Shown here: positions 1 to 11,439 of the stretch, one piece after another
How positions within the stretch are numbered: the first letter of the stretch is position 1
How the letters are laid out: each line of letters starts with the position of its first letter
DNA from: Nautilus pompilius
Lineage: Eukaryota; Mollusca; Cephalopoda; Nautilida; Nautilidae
DNA length: 64,000 nucleotides
Assembly: GCA_018389105.1 (NCBI GenBank)
Contig: JACATO010000069.1
Location: 1,078,501 to 1,142,500 of the forward strand
Direction: 5' to 3'
The notes under the pieces: generated by a model
What the model was told of the DNA's origin: nothing
Database searches by the model: none
What the model saw: only the letters and a program-made list of their open reading frames with translations
Program-made: the position numbers and the translations under genes

Positions 1-1535
1 TTGCAAAATTTAAGTTATTTATGAAAATGAGTAAGCATGGTCATCATACAATGTAACCTTCCCAAAGAGTTTGAGAAGTCCCTATTTAGTTTTGATATTT
101 TTTTAAATGACAGACCTATTTACAACATCTACCGCTAGCTAGCCTAGTATATGCAAAAATCAAACCTATTGCCAGAAAAGATCGCTCGCTGTAGGCGTAA
201 AATCCATTTCAGAGTCTTTATCACCGCTGAAAAAAAGATGTATTCATTTCAGATCATATTGGTTTATGAGTTTTTCAAAGGTTTCTAGCAAGGTTGGTAA
301 TTATAATTGCATTAAATATTCTGAATGTTGTAAAGAAAAAATATATGGATGTAAAAGGAAATTCAAACAGCTGTTGAGATTATCAAGAAATTCTAATTTA
401 ATGAAAAAGGAAAATAATGTACAACCAAAGACCTACATATGCAAGATTTTTTCTTTGAATAAATACTATAAAATTTGTCATGCATTGATAATCATTTATG
501 CATGTAAAAAAATAGTTTTGCTTAGTTTATCAAAATTAAGTATACTTGGTTGGTGCCATTGTCATTATAACTCCTGCCTGTCATCTTGTGCAAGCCTATG
601 CCTGCCATCAGAACATAGGCAAGAGCATATGGATAGCACAAGGTATCATCACAATAAACAATTCCTGTATAAGCTCCGCTGTCAATGGGACATCGTTGAC
701 ACTGTCACTGTTAGCCACATAGGACAATGACAGTGTACAATTGTAAATAATATAGTGAATAAAAAAAGCATTAGGTAGGTCTTTTTCATGAAGATTTATG
801 AGGAAAAGCATATTGTGATGGAGGGCTTGCATGTTGTTGATAAACTTGAGCATTAAGATAACACTCTTGCACAAGATTAGGGATTCAAGATTGTATGATG
901 TCAAACTCTTTTTCTAACTAGGAGCACATTCTTCATGGACAATTTTGGTTATTCTATGTTTAAAAAGCCATCTACAATGAACAATATTTCCAGTATTGGC
1001 CCTAATCTTGATTTGTGCTTGATTGCAGGAAATTGGAAATTTTGCTAAATTAAGTGAATTAGATCATATTTATTATGTACTGAATTTTGGTTTCAAAAGG
1101 GACTTTAATGTAGAGTTCAGATATCATCCAATGCCTACTGTTAGGCTGTATTCAACATGGTGATATAAAGTGTCAACAGATGCATGAGCCCAGTTAAGCC
1201 AACAGTAATGAGCTTGCTATAACAATTTTCCATAGCAAACACCAAGATGGCATAAGTCAACATCTTCAACAGAATTCAGTGTCATGAATGGAAACTCTCA
1301 CCCCAAATCCTCAAGAAGGCACACTCAGCAACCAACAGTCCTGACTGGAGGAGCCACTGACTGCAAATGTACAAACCTAGCAAGGCAAAGCTCACTGAGA
1401 TGGACAGATGAAGAAATAGATTGCCTTGGAAAAGATGTACAGACCAAGCTGGATTAATGCTTGTACTGCCAGCTGACATGTATCCACTCTGATTTTCAAA
1501 GTAGTTGCACTTGTTTCCAAAAGTTAAACAACAAA
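1..1535. other. AT-rich, CpG-poor DNA without a recognisable gene
   Basis: Short stop-free stretches occur on both strands (up to about 150 codons near 266-730), but they are rich in Lys, Asn, Ile, Cys and Leu, show no domain or motif, and look like chance openings in AT-rich DNA. CpG is rare. The part nearest 1280-1535 may be the decayed 3' portion of the Tc1-like relic that follows, but I could not align it to the later catalytic blocks. Confidence 0.5.
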
Positions 1536-1900
1536 CAAAAATATTTCTAAAATGATTAAATGGTGTTCCACATTTCCTCCAGATGAGAATGTGCTATTAG
1601 TCATATTGATGGTTAAATCTCAACTCATCAGTAAAGACAATGTGGCTTTTGTCATGGGGTGTCCAAATGACATGTTCACAGCTCTTTATGGCAGGGAATA
1701 CACACCACGGGTTGTATCATAATGAACTTATTTTCATGCAGCATCTTCTGCATTTAGTTAAGGTGGATAACCTCCCTGTAGCTGCAGGGGACAGAAGCAA
1801 TTTGGGTCAGCTAGCTGAAAGACGACACTTCTGCTCACATTTAGCCATTATGCCACCTGGTTCTGTGACTGTCCAACCTCTATCCTCACAATAGCTCTAC
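1536..1900 (-). pseudogene. Tc1/mariner-like transposase relic
   Basis: Read on the minus strand, about 1700-1545 translates as CEHVIWTPHDK, then HIVFTDELRF, two stops, then HILIWRKCGTPF. This matches the middle of Tc1-type DDE transposases, where a W-T/S-x(n)-W segment precedes the F-T/S-D-E-S-R-F block carrying the second catalytic Asp, followed by a V/I-W-R-R-x-G block. The relic is broken by in-frame stops (two in a row after HQYD) and by frameshifts upstream. The first and third catalytic positions are not recognisable, and no terminal inverted repeats were found. It is a dead fragment. The assignment rests on about 45 residues of family resemblance recognised by eye, so the superfamily is fairly secure but the lineage is not. 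Confidence 0.6.
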
Positions 1901-2570
1901 ATCTTAGGCAGGCATACTTGTTTGGCAGATTTTCTATTTATAATGTTGCCCTTCAAAACAAATATTCTAACAGATCCAAAATTGATATGAATACCCATTT
2001 TTGTGCATTTCTTTATACCAAAGTTAATTTATGCTTCTACTGGAATCATTTACATATTTCTTTGATAAAACTTGTGAAGAGGAGCTTGTGTTGAACATTT
2101 GGTAAATAAAATTAGTCATTTTGGAAATGTTTCTTCTTGTTTGCTTAACTTTTGGAAGCAGTGTATTTCAGTTTCAAGTCTTTCATTTCTATTTTATTTG
2201 TCTCATATCAGATAAGGAGGTGGCTGGTGATGAAAGGGTTAAACTAAAAAAAAACATGCCTGTAAAGACATAAATTCAAGGGCTACAATTTACTTTAAAT
2301 GAAGTTTATTTGTCAAATTGCATTTTAAATAAACCAACCTATCTTTGTTTTTAAATATATATATATAAATAATGTAATGTTACAATTTCTTTGCATTCAT
2401 GGAAATTCATTTTAGAAAAATATTTCCTTCAAAAATAACTTTGTGTATGTGTGCAGTACATGGAAAAGATTTTTTTTCCTTTCATAGTGGATTTGTCTTT
2501 TTCATATTGAGTTTTAAATAGATGCATCTAAGAAATGGAAACTCTCAACAAAGGTAAATATTAAATGATG
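1901..2570. other. AT-rich, CpG-poor spacer
   Basis: No coding, RNA or repeat feature recognised. A short TA run lies near 2357-2368. CpG frequency rises after about 2600, just before the tandem repeat. Confidence 0.5.
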
Positions 2571-2817
2571 TTCTGTACCTCTGTTAGACAGAAGAAATCT
2601 GAGGCCCGGAGTCTGTGGTGCCTACCTGTCTACGGTAAAACTACTATACAATTTCTGAATGTCGGTAAATATCGCTTGTGATGCTACTAAAAAAAGTTGT
2701 TTTTATTCCTTGGAATGCCCTGACCAGATTTCGAGGCAGCAAAAATACAAAAGGAACCAATTATCACTTACACGTTTCTCGCATGCACAAAACGCAATTC
2801 TGGAAAGAGTAGGAATT

Positions 2818-3471
2818 GGCCTGACGCTGGTGTTCGATTATGACCTTTGATCTGAATCGGCCTGACGCTGGTGTTCGATTATGACTTTTGATCTGAATCG
2901 GCCTGACGCTGGTGTTCGATTGTGACCTTTGATCTGAATCGGCCTGACGCTGGTGTTCAATTATGTCCTTTGATCTGAATTGGCCTGACGCTGGTGTTCG
3001 ATTATGTCCTTTGATCTGAATCGGCCTGACGCTGGTGTTCGATTATGACCTTTGATCTGAATCGGCCTGACGCTGGTGTTCGATTATGTCCTTTGATCTG
3101 AATCGGCCTGACGCTGGTGTTCGATTATGACCTTTGATCTGAATCGGCCTGACGCTGGTGTTCGATTGTGACCTTTGATCTGAATCGGCCTGACGCTGGT
3201 GTTCGATTGTGACCTTTGATCTGAATCGGCCTGACGCTGGTGTTCGATTATGACCTTTGATCTGAATCGGCCTGACGCTGGTGTTCGATTATGTCCTTTG
3301 ATCTGAATCGGCCTGACGCTGGTGTTCGATTATGACCTTTGATCTGAATCGGCCTGACGCTGGTGTTCGATTATGTCCTTTGATCTGAATCGGCCTGACG
3401 CTGGTGTTCGATTATGTCCTTTGATCTGAATCGGCCTGACGCTGGTGTTCGATTGTGACCTTTGATCTGAG
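2818..3471. repeat. 41-bp minisatellite, 16 tandem copies
   Basis: Units start with GGCCTGACGCTGGTGTTCGA and run to TGATCTGAATC. Unit starts fall exactly every 41 bp from 2818 to 3433 (15 intervals = 615 bp). The sixteenth copy is truncated where the sequence leaves the consensus at TGATCTGA|GCTATTG. Copies are nearly identical. Variation is concentrated at ATTATGACC / ATTGTGACC / ATTATGTCC, and these subtypes are interspersed, as expected of unequal exchange or slippage. Because 41 is not a multiple of 3 it cannot encode a repeated peptide. Each unit carries several CpGs, unlike the surrounding CpG-poor DNA. The array ends a few tens of bases before the Tigger-like sequence, so it may be an expanded subterminal repeat of that element or simply adjacent. 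Confidence 0.95.
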
Positions 3472-3479
3472 CTATTGTA

Positions 3480-5290
3480 TAGCTAAGTCCGGCTTAACAC
3501 CTGTCATTAAGCACGATTTCACCATAACAGGGTGTCTTTTTTTTTTAGTATTATTATTATTGTCAGGGAAAGATTTCACAATTACGCAGAAAGTTTCGCT
3601 ATTACGCGATCCACGGTCGTGCGCGACAGAAAGTAGTGCGAGCAGCTGAGTGCGCGTCCGCCATGTTGCTGCTTGATCTTGCCCCCGCGGGTGTCTGTAT
3701 GTTCTGCTCTTGTACGCGGTCTTTGTGCTGAACCCCAAGTAGTTATGGCGCCAAAACGTAGGGATGATGCTGGCAGTGCATCGACGCCAAAAGTGGTCAC
3801 GGAAAAAGCGTCTCATTATAAACCAAATTGCAGGTGAGAGAGAGAGAGAGAGGAATCGTTGGAGATATCTCGTGCTCGGGCTGTTTCGTACCATTCGGGC
3901 AGATGGCGAGAAGATCAAAGCCAGAGCTCGTTCTCGTATTCCAGTTGGTGCAACGAAAGTAAACCCATACGCGCAGGTCCAATGTGGAAACAATAGGAAG
4001 GTTATTGGGAAATTGGATTGAACATCAAACGCAGCGGAATGTACCATAAACGTGGTCAAGCCTGCGCCAGAACCTTTTCATGTGAGCCGAGAATGGCTGT
4101 TTCGCTTCCGCTATGGCCTGCGTGATATTAAGGTTACGGATGAGGCAGCCGAAGACAGTTATGTTCCAAAGAAAGTGATAAACCTCGATGAAACAGGATT
4201 ATATTGGAAACGCATACCTTGCCCTCCATGTATTTATGTAGAGGAAAAGAGTGCACCAGGCCGATGCACTCTTCTTTCAGGAGGTAACGCTAAAGGGTCT
4301 TCCAAGGACTTTAACGTTCCCTTGCATAAAGATCTGGAAAAATATTGTGCAACTGAAAATTTGCCCCTCAGAATTTTACTTCTCCTGGACAATGCTCCCG
4401 GCCACTCGCTTACCTAGCGGATCTATCCCTAAACCTTTAGCGCCATTCATGCCCTCAAATACTACCACGTTAATCCAGCCAGTGGATCGAGGCGCGATGG
4501 CAATGTTCAAGGCAAATTATCTGCGAACTTTTGACAAGTGTATTGGAGCAACCGACGGTGGAGGAAAACCTAATTTAAAATAATTTTTGGAAGAAATTTA
4601 ATACCAAAGATGCAAAATGATACTATCGGCGAGGCTTGACAAGATGTATCTGCGTGTACGGCGCTGGCTGGCCTGAATGCGTTCATCCCCTTAAAGGATT
4701 AAAACCCATTGGAAACGTTTCTCGGTTGAAGGCTAGAATCTTTGGTTTAGCCAAAACAAGTCGGTTTCGCAGATGCGGAATAAGCAAGAGGATGTAGACG
4801 AGTCGCTAGAATCCCACAGAGAAGAACTTGAAAACGAAGAGCTGATAAGGAGAAGCTGAAGTTGACAAAACGGAAGAACCAGCACGCGTATTAACAACCA
4901 AGAGATTGGCCAAAGCCTTTAGTTTAATTGGGGGAAACCATTAATATTTGCGATGAAGATGACTCTGAGTGTATCCGAATTGCCACAGTAGCCAAAAGGA
5001 CAACAAAAAAAAAAAACGCCATATTTTGTTATCGAAAAATTTACAAAAAAACAAGATGCTTACTAACCGTAAACACCTCTCCTGTCAGAAATTTATGAAA
5101 AAAGAAATTAACTAAAGACATCAGATCCTATTCCTTCCGCGATCGGCCTGTATCCCCCGGACTTTTCCTTATGCTTCCAATGAAGACGCCGATGACCCAG
5201 TCTCTCTAACCAATGACTCGTAACAGCAGCTGCAACTCACCGAATCATCAGACATAGGCGGAAACTACTGGGATTCAAGGTAAAATCACT
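3480..5290 (+). mobile_element. Degenerate Tigger/pogo-type DNA transposon
   Basis: The segment contains a recognisable but broken Tigger-like transposase (described separately), flanked upstream by CpG-containing non-coding sequence. No clean terminal inverted repeats or TA duplication could be identified, so the outer limits are approximate: the left limit is placed after the 41-bp array and the right limit where transposase-like sequence and CpG richness end. Its CpG content is higher than the flanks on both sides, suggesting a different mutational history from the surrounding block. Confidence 0.6.
3745..5010 (+). pseudogene. Tigger/pogo-like transposase pseudogene (CENP-B HTH + DDE domain)
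   Basis: The first codon is probably ATG at 3745 (MAPKRRDDAG...). This Lys/Arg/Ser-rich start is usual for Tigger proteins and Jerky or CENP-B relatives. A short GA run near 3836-3852 interrupts the N-terminal HTH region. The CENP-B-type HTH follows (about 3890-4160: TIRADGEKIKARARS, then PFHVSREWLFRFRYGLRDIK). The DDE domain shows all three acidic blocks: VINLDETGLYW (about 4180), LLLLDNAPGHS (about 4380) and TTTLIQPVDRG (about 4465). It ends with RLAKAFSLI near 4905-4930. It is dead. There is a stop near 4019, the region between the first and second Asp is shorter than in intact members, a frameshift lies at about 4410 just after APGHS, and stops follow 4580. Intact Tigger transposases are about 500 residues; the pieces here cover most of that order but not one frame. 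Family assignment is strong, from established Tigger motif order. Confidence 0.85.
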
Positions 5291-8200
5291 ACTGTATCTT
5301 ATTATATTCTATATTGTTCACTACTGTTACTACACTTAATTATATCACTCTTTCCCCACCTTCATGCTCGCATTTCTATCATATTAAGGAAAAACGAATT
5401 CACTTGATTTTCAGGGACGCATCTATCGTGTTAAGCGAGACTTAGCTATCTGTACGTATCTTATTTCAAGGGATTTCCATAGAAAGAGATGTACGGAGTC
5501 TTTCTTGTAAAATACATCATCCAAACTAGGAGAAAATAAAGTGATCACACACTTTTTTTCTAAAATTCCAGTACATAATTTATAATTGTTGTACTACTTT
5601 CTAAATAGTGAAACACATTCTAATATAAAATCCATAATTGCAGCAGCAGCAAAAAAACCAAACACAAACGACTAGTCTTGTTTTTTTTCTGTTCCAGTGT
5701 GATTTTGTCTCATCAGTTAGGCTGTATCCTCTGTTGTACTCCCTTGTCAGCTTGAAACTGGGAACACCAGCTGGGTAGGAGGAGGGACTTACTAGAAATC
5801 TTGTGGTAGTGGAAGATAATAGTATTAACACCTGGGAATGAGGCAATAAAATCACAGCTTGGATCAAAGTGCTCTGAACTTTGAGCTACAAGAAAATTAC
5901 TGGATTTATGTATCTTACAGTAGCAGTCTGGTTTAGAAATGATTTATGCTATAATATGACGAGTTATCTCCCTTGTGTTTAATTTATTCAGTCGTCTAGA
6001 AGTTCATTAATATTTCATATTTATGCGTTTTTATCTTAAAATTGCTATTTTTGTTAAATTTTGATGAATTGCACAGTGGATGGTAAGATCATGCATATTC
6101 TATTATGATTGGTACCTTTATTTTTTTGCACTAAATGCCAGTGTTTTCTCATACTACCATATTTAACATCGTTATAGTCTACTAGAAAATTCCACCTCTT
6201 GTAGCGGGAAGAGTCCACAGTATCCAAGAACAAACAATCGATGCCATGATTTTTTTTTTTTTTGACTATGGGTCGTGCTAACTACCACAAAAAAAAAAAA
6301 AACAGAAAAAAGACTGAACGATGATATAAAGTGAACTGCCAGTTTTCATTTATTCACGTTCTGTCTGGTCACAAATGTAAAGCAACAATGCAAGATGGTT
6401 AACAGAATTGTTCCACCTTTACACAAAAGGATGGCGGGGGATAAACAGCAGTCTGATCATAACAGATGTGGTTACAGTAACTAATTTGTATCATTAGTGT
6501 GGCTTTCAAACTGTTTTCACCAGCCTACTGCACAATTAATAGTATCAAGACCATTTTGAATGTTGGCGGGTATTCTTTGCTTTGATGACCGTGATAAATC
6601 ACTATTTATAAAGGCAAACAAACTTTGAACCAATACATTTCTTTTGTCTTTATTTCATGCATCTTATAAATCAACTTTTCAGTTATAAAGTTAAAGATTA
6701 GTATTGTTTTCTTGACATGGTTGGGTTCTGTTCTCCACAGTCTCTAATAAACCAACTGAAAAAGACTTGTCAAAATCATTTAAATTCTTGAAGATTTCAT
6801 CACTGAAAGTATTGATACTGCCTATACATAAACCAAAGTGGAGAGTTAGAGGCAAATGTTTCGGATTCAAACTTCGACTTATACACTGTCAAATGTGGTA
6901 AACGCTTTAAAAAATCTTTCTTTCCCCCCCTAAAGAATCATTTACTTTCTATACAGTAAATTGTGGTTGATAATTTGACATAATTTTCTTATGATCATTC
7001 AGAGAAAAGCAAGCGAAAATTGAGCAGCTAGCTTCTAATTACGCAGTGTGTGCTTTTTATAAAAAATAGCTTTTTAAAAATTAATTACAAGCAATTAGTG
7101 ATCAAGTTTCCATCTCTAAAAGACATTTTCACTAATATTAAGATACGTTTAAATCAGAAAATCTGGATTTCTCATTCATTTTATGACAGTCATATTAATA
7201 AATCTTAAATCAAGATTTTCGATAAACCATTTTTTTTTAAATGTGACATTAAATGTACTTTTAAGATTGAAAAATAGCCAAATTGGCTTTTTATAGATTA
7301 AAAGCATATCTTTCATGTTATATTGCAGCATTAATGCTTTTTTTATACCACTAACTGACAAAGACAAATAACAAAACTTATTACTATTTTTTTTTTTGTA
7401 ATTACCTGCCAAGCTTGGTGATTGTTGTTGGAATGGAAGGGGCAGATGTTTGTGGTGAATCAGTAGCAACAGTCAATACCATCTACTGAAGCAGTGAAGC
7501 TTTCATGGCATTCCAATGTTTGTGTAGTTATAGCAAATAAGATTATCCCAAAGGTGGCAGGTTGTTTGGCTAAATCAGTACTGGTTTGATTTCCACTAAG
7601 GGTTCAGCAAGTCTAATGTGCTTCTTGAAGTCTTGATGCAATTTCTCTTACAACTGCACGCACAAATATGTGGATGCTCTGAATTATTAAAAACTAATAG
7701 CAGTTAAGCAGAAACATACAGAATTGAGACAAATTTGAAGCCTCATTCAGTTTCTCAGTGTGATTAACTTCTAAAAGCAATTTTTGATGTGAAACTGAAT
7801 TGTATTTCTCTTTTACTAATTAACTTTCTGAATATAAATACTATAGGTTGGTTGTGGAGGGTGGGGCTAAGAAAATAAATAAATGCATTTAAGAGAAAAT
7901 ATCTGCTCAAAGATAAAATTTTGAAATGTTAGGACATGGGTACACTTGTATGATTCAATCAAATGCATTGTTCTTCCACACAATGCCTTTCTGAAGCATA
8001 AATGCACTCAATGATAAAACTGCATTGTTAGAGTGAAAAACGACATCTTGCTATCTCACACAAACGAGAAATAATGGTGTTGATAAATATCCTTTTGCCT
8101 ATATATACAAAAAATTAGTGATATTAGATGCAATATGATATGTGAAGAACTGCCCTTATCAGAAATGACAGAAATTTTATTTCTTAGACAAATAAGCAAA

Positions 8201-8345
8201 TAGATTTAATCATACAGTGGTAATAGCATGGTAAGAAAAGGCTTATAAGCAGTGATTTAAAATCTTGGAAAGAGGATCAACATGCAAAAAGAATTAGACT
8301 TGACACGGTTTTTCTCTTGTGCATTTTTAAATAAATGTACTAAAT
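5291..8345. other. CpG-poor, AT-rich DNA with no gene seen
   Basis: Three kilobases with only short chance ORFs (for example minus strand 5867-5601 and 7469-7176, both low-complexity and Leu/Phe/Lys-rich). Homopolymer runs occur near 6249 (T) and 6289 (A). In a hand-counted sample, 7501-7980, I find one CpG in 480 bp. No RNA gene or transposase motif was recognised. It could be intronic or intergenic. Confidence 0.5.
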
Positions 8346-8436
8346 ATAAGGCATGACCACAAGTGCCCCAGACAGGTCTGAAAGTGAGCACAGGCCCCGG
8401 GGGCGCACAACCTCACTGCCTTTTTTTTTTTTTTTT

Positions 8437-8690
8437 AAATCTCTCTCTCTCGCCATCTCTCTGTGTGTCTCCCTCTCTGTCTGTCTATTCATCTCTCTCT
8501 CTTTCTCCTCTCCCGCGCTCTCTCTCCATCTCTCTCTCTCCTAATTCTCTCTCTTCTCTCTCGCCATCTCTCTCTCCTCTCTCTCCTCTCTCTCTCTCTC
8601 TCTCTCCATCTCTCTGGTGTGTCCTCCCTCTGTCTGTCTATTCATCATCTCTCTCATTCATCTCTCTCTCTCTCTCTCTCTCTTAAAACT
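8437..8690. repeat. Interrupted CT-rich microsatellite tract
   Basis: About 250 bp of pyrimidine-rich DNA built from CT runs with CCATCTCT, TGTGTCTCC and TCTGTCTGTCTATTCATC interruptions. The TCTGTCTGTCTATTCATC segment appears twice, near 8477 and 8628, so part of the tract has itself duplicated. A T16 run precedes it. Three overlapping plus-strand ORFs here are pure translations of the repeat and are not genes. Unlike the other GA/CT arrays in the window it contains no TGACGTCA core. Confidence 0.9.
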
Positions 8691-8829
8691 TTAAAAAGAA
8701 TTTACTAAAAAGATCTTACATTTGGACACCAATGTAGTGTATCATGTGACAATGAAGTTGGGAGGAAGGTTTTTACCTTAGTGTTAGAAATAGGATAAGG
8801 TAGGATTTGAAAAAAATAATTCTGGCTCC

Positions 8830-11270
8830 AACCCTGGTCCTTGGGGTATTGACCCCCCACCCATGTTCTACACTTTCATTGTCCTGGCCCTAGATGCTTT
8901 AACCTGTGCAGCAGCAGTGATGGAGGACACAAGCTGAAAAGTTGATGAATGTTTGATAAGGAGTCACTTCCCTTTTGTGACTGAAATTGCATTTGGTAGA
9001 AAGAAAGCTCAACAGAGATAATTAAGAGAGCAAACAGATATTGTCGGGAACTATAAAACAAATGATGTCATCCATGCTGGCTCGGTGGATGCTCTATGAT
9101 AAAATTTCTGCACTCAAAATCTATCACTGCTTACATGCCAAGGTAGGCATGAAGGAAATCTAAACCTTTCCATATGGAGGCACTGGATAGGATATCCTCT
9201 CAAGAAAAACAAACTTTTACAAGAGAAAGGAACAAGGAAAAGAAGAAAGATCAATAATGAACAACTTAAATACCCAGTCAAGGAAAATTGTAAAATCAGA
9301 AGATTGGAAAGTGTAGCATAGGAAATGTTGGGAGCTAGGAAATAGAACCATATGGAAGACTGAAACAAACTCTGAAAGGAAATGAATAGATCCATGTCTG
9401 CTTCAGATGAAATCAATGGTTAAAGTAGGAAGGAAAGTGGCTAAGGCATTAATCATTTTGCCAGACAAAATCAGGTTGACATAAGTGCCTCAATGCCTCT
9501 TCAGGAAACAAATAAATGTGACTAAGGATGATATAACAAGAGTTGATGGCCCCTAGAAATCTTTCACACATGCAGAACTAGAGATAGCACTGTCTTTAAT
9601 GTAATAAAAGCTACCAGATAAGATTAGGAATAAAATGATTCTATAATATTTCAAAAGCAAAGAAGCAACTGGTTCAATTTTTATTAGATTTCCATGCAAA
9701 AGGTGAAATAAACACTTAATTTTTGTATAAAAGCCATTATTATTCCAGTTCTTAAGAAAGGAAAGTGAGAATGAATCAGATAGCTTTAAATCCATTTCTC
9801 TCAAGCTGCTTGGCTCAAATAATGGAGAAAGTTGTACAAAAGCATTTGACTTGGTTTGCTATAATTTCAAAATGTTCTTACACCGATTAGCACAGGTAGG
9901 ACAGTACAGCTAAACCAACATTTGGTCACCTGGTTTGATTAACAGTGTGTAAGATGCATTTTAGAAGTACACATTAGCAATTAATATACACCTATAATCA
10001 GTATATGAAAAAGTATTACTTTTTTTTTCATCAACTTATTAAATTAGCAGAAATCTTCCATTGTTGAAAGGTATGCAATGGGCAAGATTAATATCTTTAC
10101 TCCAACTGCAAGGAGCTGTCAAGCCATGTCATCTTTAATGTTTATATCAATATAGCATACAGATTTATGTGCTGGCGATAATAGTTGGACCTCTGACTCC
10201 ATTATCTCAGCAGCAGAAAATTTCATTGAATTCATGAACACTGTTGCAGTGGGCTAAGTTATGTAAAAAAATCACATCACTGTAAATATGGAAAATTCTG
10301 GTGACTTTGCGATTGACAACCAAAGCTAACTATAGGCCTCAAATAATTAATAATCTTTTACTTCCTCATGACAAGACAACTTGATAATTTGAATCTATAC
10401 TAGGTACCTCAGCTAAACATTAATAGCGCTTTGAGTTGCAGAAACTTTTTGGAATACTGATAGATGTCTTTAGACAATCTACTAGGCTTATATCTTGCCC
10501 AAAATGGAGTATGAAATTACAGCATAAACTTCTACAAAACTCAGTTTGCTCAAAATCAAATAATGAGATATAACTTTGGATCTACACAGCACACTTATTA
10601 TCAGTCTTTGAGAAAAGTAGATTTCCTGTCATAATATACCACTGGTAATCAAACATTGATATGTTGATCACCCTATGCAAGTTCTTGAACAAGTTCTTTG
10701 TCAACTCAAATGACCAACGTCACATTAGAGTTACAAAAAGCTAAGTGAGAAGTTTGAGATAAATGGGTTGATGGAGAATTATGAGATAACTGCTGACACC
10801 CGCAATTTTCAGCACCATGGGTGGCATTACAGAATGTTATAATCAATGAATATATTATCTTGCCATAGATTACCTTTGATGTTTATTCAACTCACTGAGT
10901 GAAGCATTAGCTGCAATACCTCAGGACGTAGTGTGAGGTCTGTCTGGTGGTGGAATAATTTGTATAATAATGCCAGACAGAAAGGAAGATTGGTTGATGC
11001 CTCTATCAGAGTTATCTATGGCAGCTGCCAAGTAGAGAATGTTATTTGTTTTAAAAGGTTTGGAATACCTGCTTTCACCTGAGCTATTTTGCCTTGTCAT
11101 TTTGGCCAACTCGGTTATTTTCAGTATGTTTGCTTTATGTCAGAAAAAATCTTCAATTAACATAAATAACATTGTCCAATGCCGAAACTTCTTTCCCCAT
11201 TTGCAAAATAAAAACATTCTTAAAGCAAATACATTGGAAATGTCAGTTTGAAATGAATAGGTGTTATTTG
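8830..11270 (+). pseudogene. Degenerate non-LTR retrotransposon ORF2 (RT + RNase H)
   Basis: Across several broken frames the plus strand follows the order of a Jockey/I-type non-LTR polyprotein. At 9736-9765 it reads IIIPVLKKGK, then NESDSF and SISLKLLG, matching the RT motif around the conserved Y/F-R-P-I-S-L block. Near 10140 is FNVYIN, similar to the segment before the catalytic YADD, which is no longer intact. NHITVNMENS is at about 10275 and LFGILIDV at about 10445, equivalent to the K-Y-L-G-x-x-x-D block after the thumb. At about 10943-11140 SGGGIICIIMPDRKEDW and downstream residues resemble the start of an RNase H domain (G-G-A-G-v...). Upstream, 8830-9700 is compatible with the linker/endonuclease side but too decayed to assign. 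Many stops, several frameshifts and very low CpG indicate an old, dead copy. No poly-A tail or target duplication was identified. Confidence 0.65.
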
Positions 11271-11439
11271 CAACAATAAAAAAATGTACTAACCAGAATA
11301 TTTTTGGAGATGATTCATGATCTCTCTGTTATGTTCTAGAAACTATTATAAATTTCTCTTCAATCTGGAATATTTTTGAAATTTCCACGAATTTCTTCGT
11401 AACTTTTCAGTGCACAAAAACAGCCAGCTAGCTATCCAG

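Noticed and set aside
2818..3471. Possible CRISPR-like array (regular 41-bp units)
   Set aside because: Units are contiguous with no unique spacers, and the DNA is clearly eukaryotic.
2818..3471. tRNA T-loop-like GTGTTCGATTATGACC in every 41-bp unit
   Set aside because: No A box or stem pairing at the required spacing; the resemblance is to eight or nine bases only.
3472..4059. Longest ORF in the window, 195 codons, minus strand
   Set aside because: It lies antisense to the Tigger transposase and its upstream region and has no motif; it is a shadow of the element.
8353..8708. Three overlapping Ser/Leu-rich ORFs with apparent signal peptides
   Set aside because: They are translations of the CT-rich tract.
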